Below are positions 14,287-23,556 of a DNA stretch of 64,000 nucleotides, piece after piece. Below the pieces are notes generated by a model, which was given only the letters and a program-made list of their open reading frames with translations, was not told the origin of the DNA and did no database searches. Source of the DNA: DASXRA01 sp036506155 (GTDB lineage: Bacteria > Actinomycetota > Actinomycetes > Mycobacteriales > Jatrophihabitantaceae); the NCBI GenBank assembly GCA_036506155.1, contig DASXSF010000105.1:1-64000 (forward strand), in the 5' to 3' direction. Each line of letters starts with the position of its first letter. Position 1 is the stretch's first letter. The position numbers were made by a program, and so were the translations under genes.

Positions 14287-17200
14287 GACGGCTTGGGGGC
14301 CGAGTAGGGCCTTGAGGTCGCCCATCAGGGCGGGTGAGGGCGTTACCCGGAAGCCGTCGGCAACACGCAGCGCGTGTTCCCGTTCGCCGCGCACGAGACG
14401 CAGGTGCACCTCAGTGGTGCCCGGGTGCGCGGCGAGGACCTCGCGCAACCGGTTGACCATCGGCGGCGTGCATCGTTCAGTGGGCATGCGCACAATCACC
14501 GGGCCACTTGGCGCGTCGGCGAGGTCGGGCACCGACAGGTCAATGGCGATCAGCTTGACCGTCTCGTCGCGGGCGTCGGCGCGTCCCTTCACCACGACGA
14601 TGGCGTCCTCGGCGATGTTGATGCCGACCTGCTCGTAGGTCGCCGGGAAGAACAGCACCTCGATCGAGCCCTCGAGATCTTCCAATACCGCCTGCGCCCA
14701 CGGGGCGCCGGCCTTCGTGATGCGCCGGGTCACGGACGACAGGATCCCCGCCACCGTCACGGTCTGCCCGTCGGCCGCCCCTTCGCCGACGAGTGCGGCG
14801 ATCGAGGTGTCGGCCGCGCTGGCCAGGACGTGCTCGACGCCGAACAAAGGGTGGTCGGAGACATAGAGCCCGAGCATCTCCCGCTCGAACGCCAGCAACA
14901 CCGACTTGTCCCACTCGCCGCCCGGCACCTGTACCGAGAAGACGTCGTCGACCGGCGGCTCGTCCATCGAGCCGAACAGGTCGAACTGCCCGATCGCCTC
15001 AGCCCGTTTGGTGTCGACGACCGCGTCGACCGCCGGCTCGTACACGTGCATGAGCCCGCGCCGGGCATGGCCCAGCGAGTCGAATGCCCCCGCCTTGATC
15101 AACGCCTCGATGGTGCGCTTGTTGCACACGGTTGCGTCGACCTTGCGAAGGAAGTCGGCGAAGTCGACGAAGCCGCCCTTCTCCTTGCGGGCGGCCACGA
15201 TTGACGCGACGACGTTGGCCCCGACGTTGCGGACGGCGGACAGCCCGAAGCGGATGTCCTTGCCGGTAGGGGTGAAGTCGCCGGCCGACGAGTTCACGTC
15301 CGGTGCGAGCACCGAGATCCCCATGCGGCGGCACTCGGCCAGGTAGATCGCCGAACGATCCTTGTCGTCCTTGGTCGAGGTGAGCAGGGCAGCCATGTAC
15401 TCGGCCGGATAGTTCGCCTTGAGGTACGCCGTCCAGTACGACACGAGTCCATACGCCGCGGAATGCGCCTTGTTGAACGCGTAGTCAGAGAACGGAACGA
15501 GGATGTCCCACAGGGTCGTGACCGCGGCATCGGAGTATCCGCGCTCCTTCATTCCGGCGCTGAACGTCTCGAACTGCGCGTCCAGTTCCGCCTTCTTCTT
15601 CTTGCCCATCGCTCGGCGCAGCAGGTCCGCGGCCCCGAGCGAGTACCCGGCGACCCGCTGTGCGATGGCGATGACCTGCTCCTGGTAGACGATCAGTCCG
15701 TAGGTGTCGTCCAAAATGTCGGCGAGCGCTGCTTCCAACTCAGCATGGATCGCGACCACAGGCTTGCGACCGGTCTTGCGGTCGGCGTACTCGTTGTGCG
15801 AGTTGGCGCCCATAGGCCCCGGCCGGTATAGCGCGCCGACGGCGGAGATGTCCTCGAAGTTGTCCGGGCGCATGCTGCGCAGCAATGCGCGCATCGGGCC
15901 GCCATCGAGCTGGAACACGCCGAGCGTGTCGCCGCGTGCAAGCAGTTCGTAGGTGGCCGTGTCGTCGAGTGCGAGCTCCTCCAGGACGATCTTCTCGCCC
16001 CGATTGGCCTCGATGTTGCGCAGCGCGTCGTCGAGCACCGTCAGGTTGCGGAGCCCGAGGAAGTCCATCTTGATCAGGCCGAGCTGCTCGCAGGTCGGGT
16101 AGTCGAACTGCGTGATGATCGCGCCGTCCTGTTCGCGCTTCATGATCGGGATGAGGTCGAGCAGCGGCGCGGACGACATGATCACCCCGGCGGCATGCAC
16201 CCCCCACTGCCGCTTGAGACCTTCCAGTCCCTTGGCCGTGTCGACGACTCGCTTGACCTCCGGATCGGCCTCGTACAGCGCGCGGAATTCGCCACCCTCG
16301 CCGTAGCGGTTGTGGGCCGGGTCGAAGATCTTCGCAAGCGGAACGTCCTTGCCCATCACCGGTGGCGGCATCACCTTGGTGATCCTGTCGCCCATCGAGA
16401 ACGGGTAGCCCAGCACACGGGCCGCGTCCTTGACGGCCTGCTTGGCTTTGATGGTGCCGTACGTGACGACCTGTGCGACCCGGTCGTCGCCGTACTTCTC
16501 GGTGACGTAGCGGATGACGTCGCCGCGGCCGCGCTCGTCGAAGTCCACGTCGAAGTCCGGCATGGAGACGCGATCCGGGTTGAGGAACCGCTCGAACAGC
16601 AGCCCGTGACGCAGCGGATCGAGGTCGGTGATGCGCATCGCGTACGCGGCGATCGAGCCGGCGCCACTCCCCCGGCCGGGCCCCACCCGGATGCCGTGCT
16701 CCTTGGCCCAGTTGATGAAGTCGGCCACGACGAGGAAGTAGCCGGGGAAGCCCATCTGGACGATGACGCCGACCTCGTAGTCGGCGCGGCGGCGCACCTC
16801 GTCCGGGATGCCGTCCGAGTACCGGCGGCGCAGCCCCTTCTCGACTTCTTTGACGAACCACGACTCCTCGGTCTCGCCCGTGGGCACCGGGTAGCGCGGC
16901 ATGTAGTTCGCGCCTTCGCTGAACGCGACCGAACACCGCTCGGCGATCAGAAGCGTGTTGTCGCACGCCTCGGCGAGATCGTGCTTGTCGGCCCACAGTG
17001 AACGCATCTCGGCCGGGCTCTTGAGGTAGAAGTCGCGCCCGTCGAGTTTGAACCGCTTCGGGTCGGCCATAGTCTTGCCGGACTGCACGCACAGCAGGAC
17101 CTCATGCGCGTCGGCGTCGGCCGCGTGCGTGTAGTGCAGGTCGTTGGTCGCAATAATCGGCAGCTGCAGGTCGCGGGCGAGTTGGAGCAGCCCCTCGCGG

Positions 17201-17808
17201 ACCCGCGTCTCGATCTCGAGGCCGTGGTCCATGAGCTCGAGGTAGAAGTTGCCGGCGCCGAAGATGTCCCTGAACTCGGCGGCGCTCTGGCGCGCCTTCT
17301 GGAATTCGCCGATGCGCAGCCAGGTCTGGATCTCACCGGACGGGCAGCCCGTCGTGCCGATCAGTCCGCCCGCGTACTCGGCGAGCAGCTCGCGGTCGGC
17401 GCGCGGCTTGTAGAAGAAGCCCTCGATGCTCGACCGCGACGAGAGCCGGAACAGGTTGTGCATGCCGGCGGTCGTCTCAGCGAGCAGCGTCATGTGGGTG
17501 AACGCCCCGCCGCCGGACACGTCGTTCTCCCCGCCGCTTGCCCAGCGCACACGGGTGCGTTCGTAGCGGGAGGTGTTCGGGGTGAGGTAGGCCTCCATGC
17601 CGATGATCGGTTTGACGCCGGCCGCACTCGCCTGCCGGTAGAAGTCGTACGCGCCGAAGACGTTGCCGTGGTCGGTCATTGCCAGCGCCGGCATGCCCAT
17701 GCGCCGGCACTCGGCGAACAGCTCCGGGACCCGGGCGGCGCCGTCGAGCATCGAGTACTCGGTGTGGACGTGCAGGTGCACGAACGAATCGGATGCCCCG
17801 GATGCCAC
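14278..17808 (-). CDS. dnaE: DNA polymerase III alpha subunit, replicative
   Basis: Catalytic subunit of the chromosomal replicase (DnaE1 type), 1176 residues. The N-terminal PHP domain begins FVHLHVHTEYSMLDGAA and continues with MTDHGN, close to M. tuberculosis DnaE1, whose PHP domain has proofreading activity. The palm has SGAGSIAAYAM and the catalytic aspartates in MPDFDVDFDERG. Fingers (GADLLRRAMGKKK), helix-hairpin-helix and OB-fold regions follow. The GTG at 17808 after GAGAGGGG is the start; the open frame to 18051 is a non-homologous extension. No intein is present. The convergent MFS gene overlaps the 3' end. Confidence 0.97.
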   Translation of the reverse strand: MASGASDSFVHLHVHTEYSMLDGAARVPELFAECRRMGMPALAMTDHGNVFGAYDFYRQASAAGVKPIIGMEAYLTPNTSRYERTRVRWASGGENDVSGGGAFTHMTLLAETTAGMHNLFRLSSRSSIEGFFYKPRADRELLAEYAGGLIGTTGCPSGEIQTWLRIGEFQKARQSAAEFRDIFGAGNFYLELMDHGLEIETRVREGLLQLARDLQLPIIATNDLHYTHAADADAHEVLLCVQSGKTMADPKRFKLDGRDFYLKSPAEMRSLWADKHDLAEACDNTLLIAERCSVAFSEGANYMPRYPVPTGETEESWFVKEVEKGLRRRYSDGIPDEVRRRADYEVGVIVQMGFPGYFLVVADFINWAKEHGIRVGPGRGSGAGSIAAYAMRITDLDPLRHGLLFERFLNPDRVSMPDFDVDFDERGRGDVIRYVTEKYGDDRVAQVVTYGTIKAKQAVKDAARVLGYPFSMGDRITKVMPPPVMGKDVPLAKIFDPAHNRYGEGGEFRALYEADPEVKRVVDTAKGLEGLKRQWGVHAAGVIMSSAPLLDLIPIMKREQDGAIITQFDYPTCEQLGLIKMDFLGLRNLTVLDDALRNIEANRGEKIVLEELALDDTATYELLARGDTLGVFQLDGGPMRALLRSMRPDNFEDISAVGALYRPGPMGANSHNEYADRKTGRKPVVAIHAELEAALADILDDTYGLIVYQEQVIAIAQRVAGYSLGAADLLRRAMGKKKKAELDAQFETFSAGMKERGYSDAAVTTLWDILVPFSDYAFNKAHSAAYGLVSYWTAYLKANYPAEYMAALLTSTKDDKDRSAIYLAECRRMGISVLAPDVNSSAGDFTPTGKDIRFGLSAVRNVGANVVASIVAARKEKGGFVDFADFLRKVDATVCNKRTIEALIKAGAFDSLGHARRGLMHVYEPAVDAVVDTKRAEAIGQFDLFGSMDEPPVDDVFSVQVPGGEWDKSVLLAFEREMLGLYVSDHPLFGVEHVLASAADTSIAALVGEGAADGQTVTVAGILSSVTRRITKAGAPWAQAVLEDLEGSIEVLFFPATYEQVGINIAEDAIVVVKGRADARDETVKLIAIDLSVPDLADAPSGPVIVRMPTERCTPPMVNRLREVLAAHPGTTEVHLRLVRGEREHALRVADGFRVTPSPALMGDLKALLGPQAVSA

Positions 17809-17915
17809 GAGCGTTCGGCCCCTCTCGCCGTGCAGTTGTGCCGCCTTTGCGATTCTGCCCCGACGCACCGACGACACGCAGCTAGCCGGACCGCGTGTCT
17901 TCGCAGGTCGCCGCG

Positions 17916-18563
17916 TTAGGACTGGATCGTGACGGTGGCGCCCACCCGCGCCCAGCCGTAGAGCCAGCGCATCGCGTCCAGCGGCAGGTGCACGCAGCCG
18001 TGCGACCCGGCGGTGCGGTACTGCTGGCTGCCGTACGGAAACGTCTGCCAACTCGAGTCGTGCAGGCCGTACACGTTGCCGTCGTAGGGCATCCAGTAGT
18101 CGACGTGGTAGGCCTCGCCCGTGAGCACGGTAAGCGTGGTGTTGGTCTGCTTCGTCTCGATGTGCCAGGTGCCGATCGGCGTGCCACTACCGTCGGCTGA
18201 CGCCCCAGTGGTGACCGCCGAGTCCATGGCCTGCCGAGCGCCGGCACACATCCAGGCGTGCTGCTGGCGGATGCTCACGATGATCCGCTGCGGGTCGGTA
18301 TTCGCGCGGCACGGGCTCGGCGTCGCCGGGCGGGCCGACCGGGACGGCGCCGCGGGCGTTGACGGCAGTCCGGCCGTGGAGGACACCCCCGTGCCGGCCT
18401 GCAGCCGGGCTGCCGCACTGCTCGTGCTCGGGTCGGCGAGCACGGGACGGGGCCCGTGGAACCGTGAAACGACGAGGCCCAGGCCGATGACGGTAAGTGT
18501 CGCGGCCAGCACCGGTACCCAGCGCAGCGCTACGCCACGCTCGCGCGCGCGGTGCGACCCCAT
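17916..18563 (-). CDS. L,D-transpeptidase (YkuD domain), membrane anchored
   Basis: Peptidoglycan 3-3 cross-linking enzyme, 215 residues. A single N-terminal anchor (about 12-34) is followed by an Ala/Ser/Pro-rich linker (45-85) and a YkuD domain (about 92-213). The active site is SHGCVHLP with Cys190 and His188, and His168 sits in YGLHDSS. Start ATG at 18563 with GGAGG 11 bases upstream. It has no Ig-like domains of the LdtMt2 kind, so it belongs to the short class. The gap to dnaE is 107 bp, so it need not be cotranscribed; the gap to divergent otsB is 125 bp. Confidence 0.92.
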   Translation of the reverse strand: MGSHRARERGVALRWVPVLAATLTVIGLGLVVSRFHGPRPVLADPSTSSAAARLQAGTGVSSTAGLPSTPAAPSRSARPATPSPCRANTDPQRIIVSIRQQHAWMCAGARQAMDSAVTTGASADGSGTPIGTWHIETKQTNTTLTVLTGEAYHVDYWMPYDGNVYGLHDSSWQTFPYGSQQYRTAGSHGCVHLPLDAMRWLYGWARVGATVTIQS

Positions 18564-18688
18564 CTCGCGTCAAACCTCCGCCGTCGGGCTCGCCACGGCG
18601 GCCGTCGGCGTGAGCGCGTCGCAGCATGGACGTCTCATGATTCTTCCATCCGAAGGCGGCACCCCGCCACGACGGGCAGGATGCAAGA

Positions 18689-19462
18689 GTGGACATCTCG
18701 ACGCTCATCACCGCCCTGCGCCCCGAACTGGAGCAGGCGCTCGTGGCCGTCGACTTCGACGGCACGCTGGCGCCGATCGTTCCGGACCCGGCCGCCTCTC
18801 GACCCGCGCCCGGCGCCGTGGCGGCGCTGCGCACCATCGCGAACCACGGCGCCCAGGTTGCCGTAATCACCGGACGGGACGCGCGCACTGTCGTCGGACT
18901 CGGCGGTCTGGACGTCATTCCGGGGGTGATTGTCGAGGGACTGTACGGGGCCGAGCGATGGCACGACGGCGTCCTCACCACGCAGCCCGAGCCCGAGGCC
19001 ATGCGGCTGCTGCGCGCCGAATTGCCCTCGGTCGTCGCCACGGGGGATCCGAAGCTGTGGATCGAGGACAAGCGGCTGTCCCTGGTTGTGCACGGGCGGC
19101 GGGCCGCCGACCCGGAGGCGGCGCTGGACCCGGTGCGCGGACCGGTCACCGCACTCGGCCAGCGACTGGGCCTGTCCGTCCATCCGGGCCGGGGCGTCCT
19201 GGAACTGCGACTGCCCGGCTACGACAAGGGCACTTCGCTACTCCGCGTGGCTGCGGAGCTCTCGCCGAAAGCGGTGCTGTTCGTCGGTGACGACGTCGGC
19301 GACCTGCCGGCGTTCGCGGCGGTCGACGAGCTACGCGAGCAGGGCACGCCGGCCTGGAGCGTCGCCGCGGTCTCGCCCGAGACGCCCGAGGTGGCGCGGG
19401 CCGCCGACGTTCGCGTGGACGGTCCGGCCGGGGTCGTCGCGCTGCTTCAGTCGCTCAGCTGA
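18689..19462 (+). CDS. otsB: Trehalose-6-phosphate phosphatase
   Basis: HAD-superfamily phosphatase, 257 residues, that releases trehalose from trehalose 6-phosphate made by OtsA. Motif I is VDFDGTLAPI with the nucleophile and acid/base aspartates, motif II is AVITGRD, and motifs III/IV are Lys in YDKGTSL and FVGDDVGDLPAF. The start is the GTG at 18689 with GCAGG about 8 bases before. Unusually it faces otsA: the two genes converge and overlap by 16 bases, so they are not one operon. Confidence 0.93.
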   Translation: MDISTLITALRPELEQALVAVDFDGTLAPIVPDPAASRPAPGAVAALRTIANHGAQVAVITGRDARTVVGLGGLDVIPGVIVEGLYGAERWHDGVLTTQPEPEAMRLLRAELPSVVATGDPKLWIEDKRLSLVVHGRRAADPEAALDPVRGPVTALGQRLGLSVHPGRGVLELRLPGYDKGTSLLRVAAELSPKAVLFVGDDVGDLPAFAAVDELREQGTPAWSVAAVSPETPEVARAADVRVDGPAGVVALLQSLS

Positions 19463-20877
19463 GCCAGGGCGTCGAGCTGGGCCTGGAACCAGGGCACCGG
19501 CGGCAACGCGACCGCCTTCTTGCGCAGCCGCCGCGCCCGGTCGCGCCGCTCGTCGTCGGGCATGGCCAGCGCATCGTGCAGCGCAGCGGCCGTCTGCGAC
19601 ACGTCGTACGGGTTGATCAGGATCGCGTCATCGCCGAGCGTGTCGGCCGCGCCGGCGTCGCGGGAGAGGACCACAGCCGGATCCCGCTCCGACAGCACGA
19701 TCCCCTCGAGCACGACGAGGTTCATACCGTCGCGCACCGAGTTGACGAACAACACGTCCGAGAGGCGCATCGCGGCCAGCGATCCGGGGTAGTCGTCGCC
19801 GATTTCGAGGACGAGCGGCGTCCACTCGTCGGTGCTGAACTCGTCGTCGATCTCACGAGCCAGCCGCTCGACGGCGGCTGTGTACTCGCGGTACTCGGGC
19901 AGGTCTTCGCGGGACGGGTAGTTGTACACGACGTGGACTACGCGGTCGTGCCACTCGCGGCGGGTGCGCAGCAGTTCGCGGTATGCGAGCAACCCACGCA
20001 GCACGTTCTTCGACAGCTCGGTGCGATCGACGCGACCGATGACCTTGCGCCCGCCTACGGCGTCACGCAGCCCGCGCAGAGCGCGGTTGACGTCGCGCTC
20101 GTGTGCCCGATCCTGCAGCTCGTCGGGGTTGGTGGACAACGGGAACACGTCCAGCCGGCCATCGGGTCGCCTGCCGAGCAGCTCGGCGCAGCAGTCGGCG
20201 AACTGCTCGGCCCAGCGCGCCGTGTGGAAACCGATCAGGTGCGCGCCGAGCAGGCCTTCGAGCACGTCGCGCACCACGTCGTCGGGCAACATCCGGAAAT
20301 ACTCCGGCGACACCCACGGAGTGTGCGTGAAGTGCCCGATGCGCACGTCCGGGCGCAGCGCGCGCAGCATCCGCGGGGCCAGCAGCAGGTGGTAGTCCTG
20401 CACCATGACCGTCGCACCGTCGGCAGCCTCGGCGGCGATCGCGTCGGCGAAGGCCAGGTTGTAGCGGACGTAGCCGGCCCATTGCCGTCGCCAGGCCTGG
20501 TCGAAGATCGGGCTGCGCGGCGGCTCATAGAGCATGTGCAGCACGAACCAGAGCGTCGAGTTGGAGATGCCGTTGTAGGCCTGCCGGAAGGTCAGCGCGT
20601 CGATCGGCAGCATCCGCACGTCGAAATCGCCGCCCAACGCATCAGCGACCACCGGCACCTCGGACAGCCGCCCGGACGTGCTGCGGCGGGACAGCGCCCG
20701 CTCGCGGTCGTTGAGGGCGGCGCAGATCCACACGGCGTCGGAGACCGCTGACAAAGCAGCCTGCATGCCGCTGACGAGTCCACCGCCGCCCCGGCGCACC
20801 TCGTCGTCACCGTCGTCGACGGCGACGATCGAGAGCGGCCCACGGTTCGAAGCGACGATCAGCGGCGCAGTGCCCAT
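19447..20877 (-). CDS. otsA: Trehalose-6-phosphate synthase, GT20 (variant subgroup)
   Basis: Joins a nucleotide-activated glucose to glucose 6-phosphate to give trehalose 6-phosphate. The 476 residues have a GT20 GT-B layout: VASNRGPLSIV and RRGGGGLVSGM at the N-terminus, WVQ-like VQDYHLLLAPRML, GFHTARWAEQF, and VLSRDAGAADTLGDDAILINPYD in the C-terminal half. The usual HIPFP loop reads HFTHTPWVSPEYFRMLP, a form I associate with the Streptomyces TPS/VldE subgroup, so donor preference may differ. It is last of a minus-strand group headed by the TraR/DksA gene and converges on otsB, which supports the trehalose role. Confidence 0.82.
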   Translation of the reverse strand: MGTAPLIVASNRGPLSIVAVDDGDDEVRRGGGGLVSGMQAALSAVSDAVWICAALNDRERALSRRSTSGRLSEVPVVADALGGDFDVRMLPIDALTFRQAYNGISNSTLWFVLHMLYEPPRSPIFDQAWRRQWAGYVRYNLAFADAIAAEAADGATVMVQDYHLLLAPRMLRALRPDVRIGHFTHTPWVSPEYFRMLPDDVVRDVLEGLLGAHLIGFHTARWAEQFADCCAELLGRRPDGRLDVFPLSTNPDELQDRAHERDVNRALRGLRDAVGGRKVIGRVDRTELSKNVLRGLLAYRELLRTRREWHDRVVHVVYNYPSREDLPEYREYTAAVERLAREIDDEFSTDEWTPLVLEIGDDYPGSLAAMRLSDVLFVNSVRDGMNLVVLEGIVLSERDPAVVLSRDAGAADTLGDDAILINPYDVSQTAAALHDALAMPDDERRDRARRLRKKAVALPPVPWFQAQLDALAQLSD

Positions 20878-20886
20878 CTCTCCTTC

Positions 20887-22077
20887 CTACCGCACGGTGA
20901 TCGTCCTGCGCGCGTTGTCCAGGTCCGCGGCGCCGGAGCGCTGGGCTCGCGGGGTTCTCGCCATGAGCACGAGGAACGCCACACCCGCCACGGCGTAGCT
21001 CAGGCACAGCCAGGTCTGCCACCAGTGGTGGTGGAACTCGCGGATATACGTGTACGGCGCCTGGGTGGACGGTGTCCACCACTCGGGTGCGAGGGCAGGC
21101 ACGAGTGCGAGGAGCGCCGCCGCGCGACGCTGCCCGCGGGCGATGAGCACGAGAATCGCCGGCACGAACCACACCCAGTGATGGCTCCAAGAGATGGGCG
21201 AAGCGAGCAGCCCGCCGAATGCGACGCAGGTGAGGGCGGCGACGTCGTTGCCGATGCGCAGCTGCCGGATCGCGGCGTATACCGCGAGGCTCAGCGCGCC
21301 CACGGCGATCGGCGCGTAGACGGCCGTCGCCGGGTGCAGGTCACGAGTGAAGCGCACCAGCTGCCCGTAGAGCGACTGGTTGGAGATATAGGCCTGCTGG
21401 CCGACGTGGTTGGGGTCCCAGAAGAGTTTCGTCCAGAAGTGGGTGGCGTCGTGTGGGCTCGCGATGGCGCTCACGCCCACGGTGGCGGCGAAGGCGAGCG
21501 CGGCGCGCAGTACGGACAGCCACTCGCGGCGCAGCAGGAAGTAGATCACGTAGACGCCAGGGATGATCTTGATACCGGCGGCGATACCGGTCAGCAGCCC
21601 GCGCGCCTTGACCGGCACCAGGAAGCAGTCGGCGACCACCATGGCCGCGAGGAGCAGGTTGACCTGACCGAGCCAGAACGTCCGCTGCACCGGTTCCAGG
21701 GCGAGTCCGAGGGCAGCGAGCGGCGCCAACGCGGACCAGGGCAGGCCGAGCCGGCGCCCGCACACCAGGGTCACCAGCGCGTAGCAGCCAAGTGACAGCA
21801 GCGACATCCCGACACCGGAGAGCACCGGCCCGATCTCGTAGGCCGGCACGAACAGCGCCGCGGCGAACGGTGGGTAGGTGAACGGGAGCTCGGGATGCGG
21901 GTAGTGCGGCGCGGAGTCGTACAGCGAGCGGCCGGACAGCAGTTCGCCGGCACCCCGCCGGTAGACGGAAAGGTCGAGCAGCGGCCAGTGCCAGACGTCG
22001 CCCAGCCAACGCGCCGACGCGAACGCGATGGCCAGCGCCAGGCACAGCGCCGTCGTCCGCGCGGTCCGGGTGGTCAT
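20887..22077 (-). CDS. GT87-family polyprenyl-phosphate-mannose mannosyltransferase-like membrane protein
   Basis: Integral membrane glycosyltransferase of 396 residues with about ten predicted helices (GT87/DUF2029, GT-C fold). The lumenal first loop carries the acidic motif LLDLSVYRRGAGELLSGRSLY. Family landmarks are LPFTYPPFAAALF, FWLGQVNLLLAAMVV, GIAAGIKIIPGVYVIYFLL and NQSLYGQLVR. Relatives such as mycobacterial PimE add alpha-1,2-mannose to phosphatidylinositol mannosides or lipomannan. The start overlaps the rluD stop as ATGA; otsA follows after 9 bp. The exact acceptor is unknown. Confidence 0.85.
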   Translation of the reverse strand: MTTRTARTTALCLALAIAFASARWLGDVWHWPLLDLSVYRRGAGELLSGRSLYDSAPHYPHPELPFTYPPFAAALFVPAYEIGPVLSGVGMSLLSLGCYALVTLVCGRRLGLPWSALAPLAALGLALEPVQRTFWLGQVNLLLAAMVVADCFLVPVKARGLLTGIAAGIKIIPGVYVIYFLLRREWLSVLRAALAFAATVGVSAIASPHDATHFWTKLFWDPNHVGQQAYISNQSLYGQLVRFTRDLHPATAVYAPIAVGALSLAVYAAIRQLRIGNDVAALTCVAFGGLLASPISWSHHWVWFVPAILVLIARGQRRAAALLALVPALAPEWWTPSTQAPYTYIREFHHHWWQTWLCLSYAVAGVAFLVLMARTPRAQRSGAADLDNARRTITVR

Positions 22078-22997
22078 GATCCGCGGCGGAGCACGTCCAG
22101 CGCGTGCTGCAGGTCGGCCGGGTACGGCGATACGTACGACACTCGCCGCCCGGTCCCGGGATGCTCGAACGACAGCTCACGCGCGTGCAGCCACTGCCGC
22201 GTCAGCCCCAGTCGCTTGGCCAGCACCGGATCGGCGCCGTAGGTCAGGTCGCCGACGCAGGGATGGCGGATGGCGGCCATGTGCACGCGGATCTGGTGAG
22301 TACGGCCCGTCTCGAGCCTGATGTCGAGCAATGACGCCGCCCGGAACGCTTCGATCGTGTCGTAGTGCGTGATGCTCGGCCGGCCGCTCGCCACCACGGC
22401 GAATTTGTAGTCCGACGACGGGTGCCGGTCGATCGCCGCCTCAACGGTGCCACGACTCGGGTCGGGATGTCCCTGTACCAGCGCGCTGTAGCGCTTGTCG
22501 ACGGTGCGCGCCTTGAATGCCCTCTTCAGCGCCGAGTAGGCGCGCTCGCTCTTCGCCACCACCATGACGCCCGTGGTGCCGGCGTCGAGGCGATGCACGA
22601 CGCCCTGCCGCTCCGCTGCGCCGGAGGTGGCGATGCGGTAGCCCATGGCAGTCAGGCCGGCGAGCACCGTTGGGCCCGTCCAGCCCGGGCTCGGATGCAC
22701 CGCGACACCGACGGGTTTGTCGACGACGACGATGTCGTCGTCGTCGTGCAGGACGGTCAGCCCGGCAACCGGCGCGGGCCGGGCGGGCGCCGCCGGCTCC
22801 GGGAGCGTGACCTCGAGCAGCGCGCCGCCCTGCACCCGCTCGGACCGTTGTGGAGCGCTGCCGTCGACCAGCACCGCGCCGTCGTCGATCAGCCGTGCGG
22901 CGACGGTCCGGGACAGCCCGAACAGCCGGGAGAGCGCCGCGTCCAGACGCATGCCGGCAAGGCCGTCCGGTACCGGCAGCAGGCGGGGCGCCGTCAT
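22074..22997 (-). CDS. rluD: Large-subunit rRNA pseudouridine synthase, RluD type
   Basis: RluA/RluD-family pseudouridine synthase, 307 residues, probably acting on 23S rRNA helix 69 (1911/1915/1917 in E. coli numbering). An N-terminal S4 RNA-binding domain (MRLDAALSRLFGLSRTVAARLI) precedes the catalytic domain with VVDKPVGVAVHP and the catalytic Asp in VVHRLDAGTTGVMVVAK. RTHQIRVHMA marks motif III. The ATG at 22997 overlaps lspA by ATGA, the usual lspA-rluD pairing. Confidence 0.94.
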   Translation of the reverse strand: MTAPRLLPVPDGLAGMRLDAALSRLFGLSRTVAARLIDDGAVLVDGSAPQRSERVQGGALLEVTLPEPAAPARPAPVAGLTVLHDDDDIVVVDKPVGVAVHPSPGWTGPTVLAGLTAMGYRIATSGAAERQGVVHRLDAGTTGVMVVAKSERAYSALKRAFKARTVDKRYSALVQGHPDPSRGTVEAAIDRHPSSDYKFAVVASGRPSITHYDTIEAFRAASLLDIRLETGRTHQIRVHMAAIRHPCVGDLTYGADPVLAKRLGLTRQWLHARELSFEHPGTGRRVSYVSPYPADLQHALDVLRRGS

Positions 22998-23539
22998 CGA
23001 GAGCGAGCGCCGTCCAGGTCCACGCCGCGCAACGCGAGGATCGCGGCGAGCACCGCTCCGCACGTGATGGCCGAATCGGCCAGATTGAAGATCGCGAAAC
23101 GTGACCCGTCGTCCGAGAACAGGCTGATCCAGTCGACGACGTGTCCTCGGCCGACGCCCGGCGCGCGAAACAGCCGGTCGACGATGTTGCCCAGCGCGCC
23201 GCCGAGAATCAGCCCGAGCGCGACGGCCCAGCCGATCGAGCGCATCCGCCGGGCCGTGCGCAGGATGACGACCACGACTGCGAGGGCAATGACCGTCAGC
23301 ACAACCGTGGCGCCGGTGCCCATGCTGAACGCCGCCCCCGAGTTGCGTGTCTCGACGAGGTAGATCGCGCCGCCCAGCAGTCGCACCGGGGGATGGTCCT
23401 CAAGCTTCGCGACGACGATGACCTTGCTGACGATGTCGAGGATGAGTACAGCCGCGGCAACTAGGGCGAACAGGCCGACCCGGCGCGGCTTGACGGGCGT
23501 GCCCTCCCCCGGAACGGTGCGGGCGTCGGCGCGACTCAC
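22994..23539 (-). CDS. lspA: Lipoprotein signal peptidase
   Basis: Aspartic membrane protease that removes signal peptides from diacylated prolipoproteins. The protein has 181 residues with four predicted helices. Catalytic aspartates are in GNIVDRLFR and FNLADSAI, and family motifs TRNSGAAFSM and VVDWISL are present. The GTG at 23539 is used; 17 bp separate it from the TraR/DksA stop. The N-terminus is somewhat long and basic before the first helix. It overlaps rluD by ATGA. Confidence 0.94.
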   Translation of the reverse strand: MSRADARTVPGEGTPVKPRRVGLFALVAAAVLILDIVSKVIVVAKLEDHPPVRLLGGAIYLVETRNSGAAFSMGTGATVVLTVIALAVVVVILRTARRMRSIGWAVALGLILGGALGNIVDRLFRAPGVGRGHVVDWISLFSDDGSRFAIFNLADSAITCGAVLAAILALRGVDLDGARSR

Positions 23540-23556
23540 GCCACCATTGTCGCCGA

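Noticed and set aside
15740..17092. 450-codon minus-strand frame within dnaE
   Set aside because: Arg-rich shifted-frame shadow of dnaE.
17809..18051. N-terminal extension of DnaE to 18051
   Set aside because: The extra residues are Arg/Ala-rich with no DnaE similarity and run into the L,D-transpeptidase gene; GTG 17808 after GAGAGGGG matches the family start.
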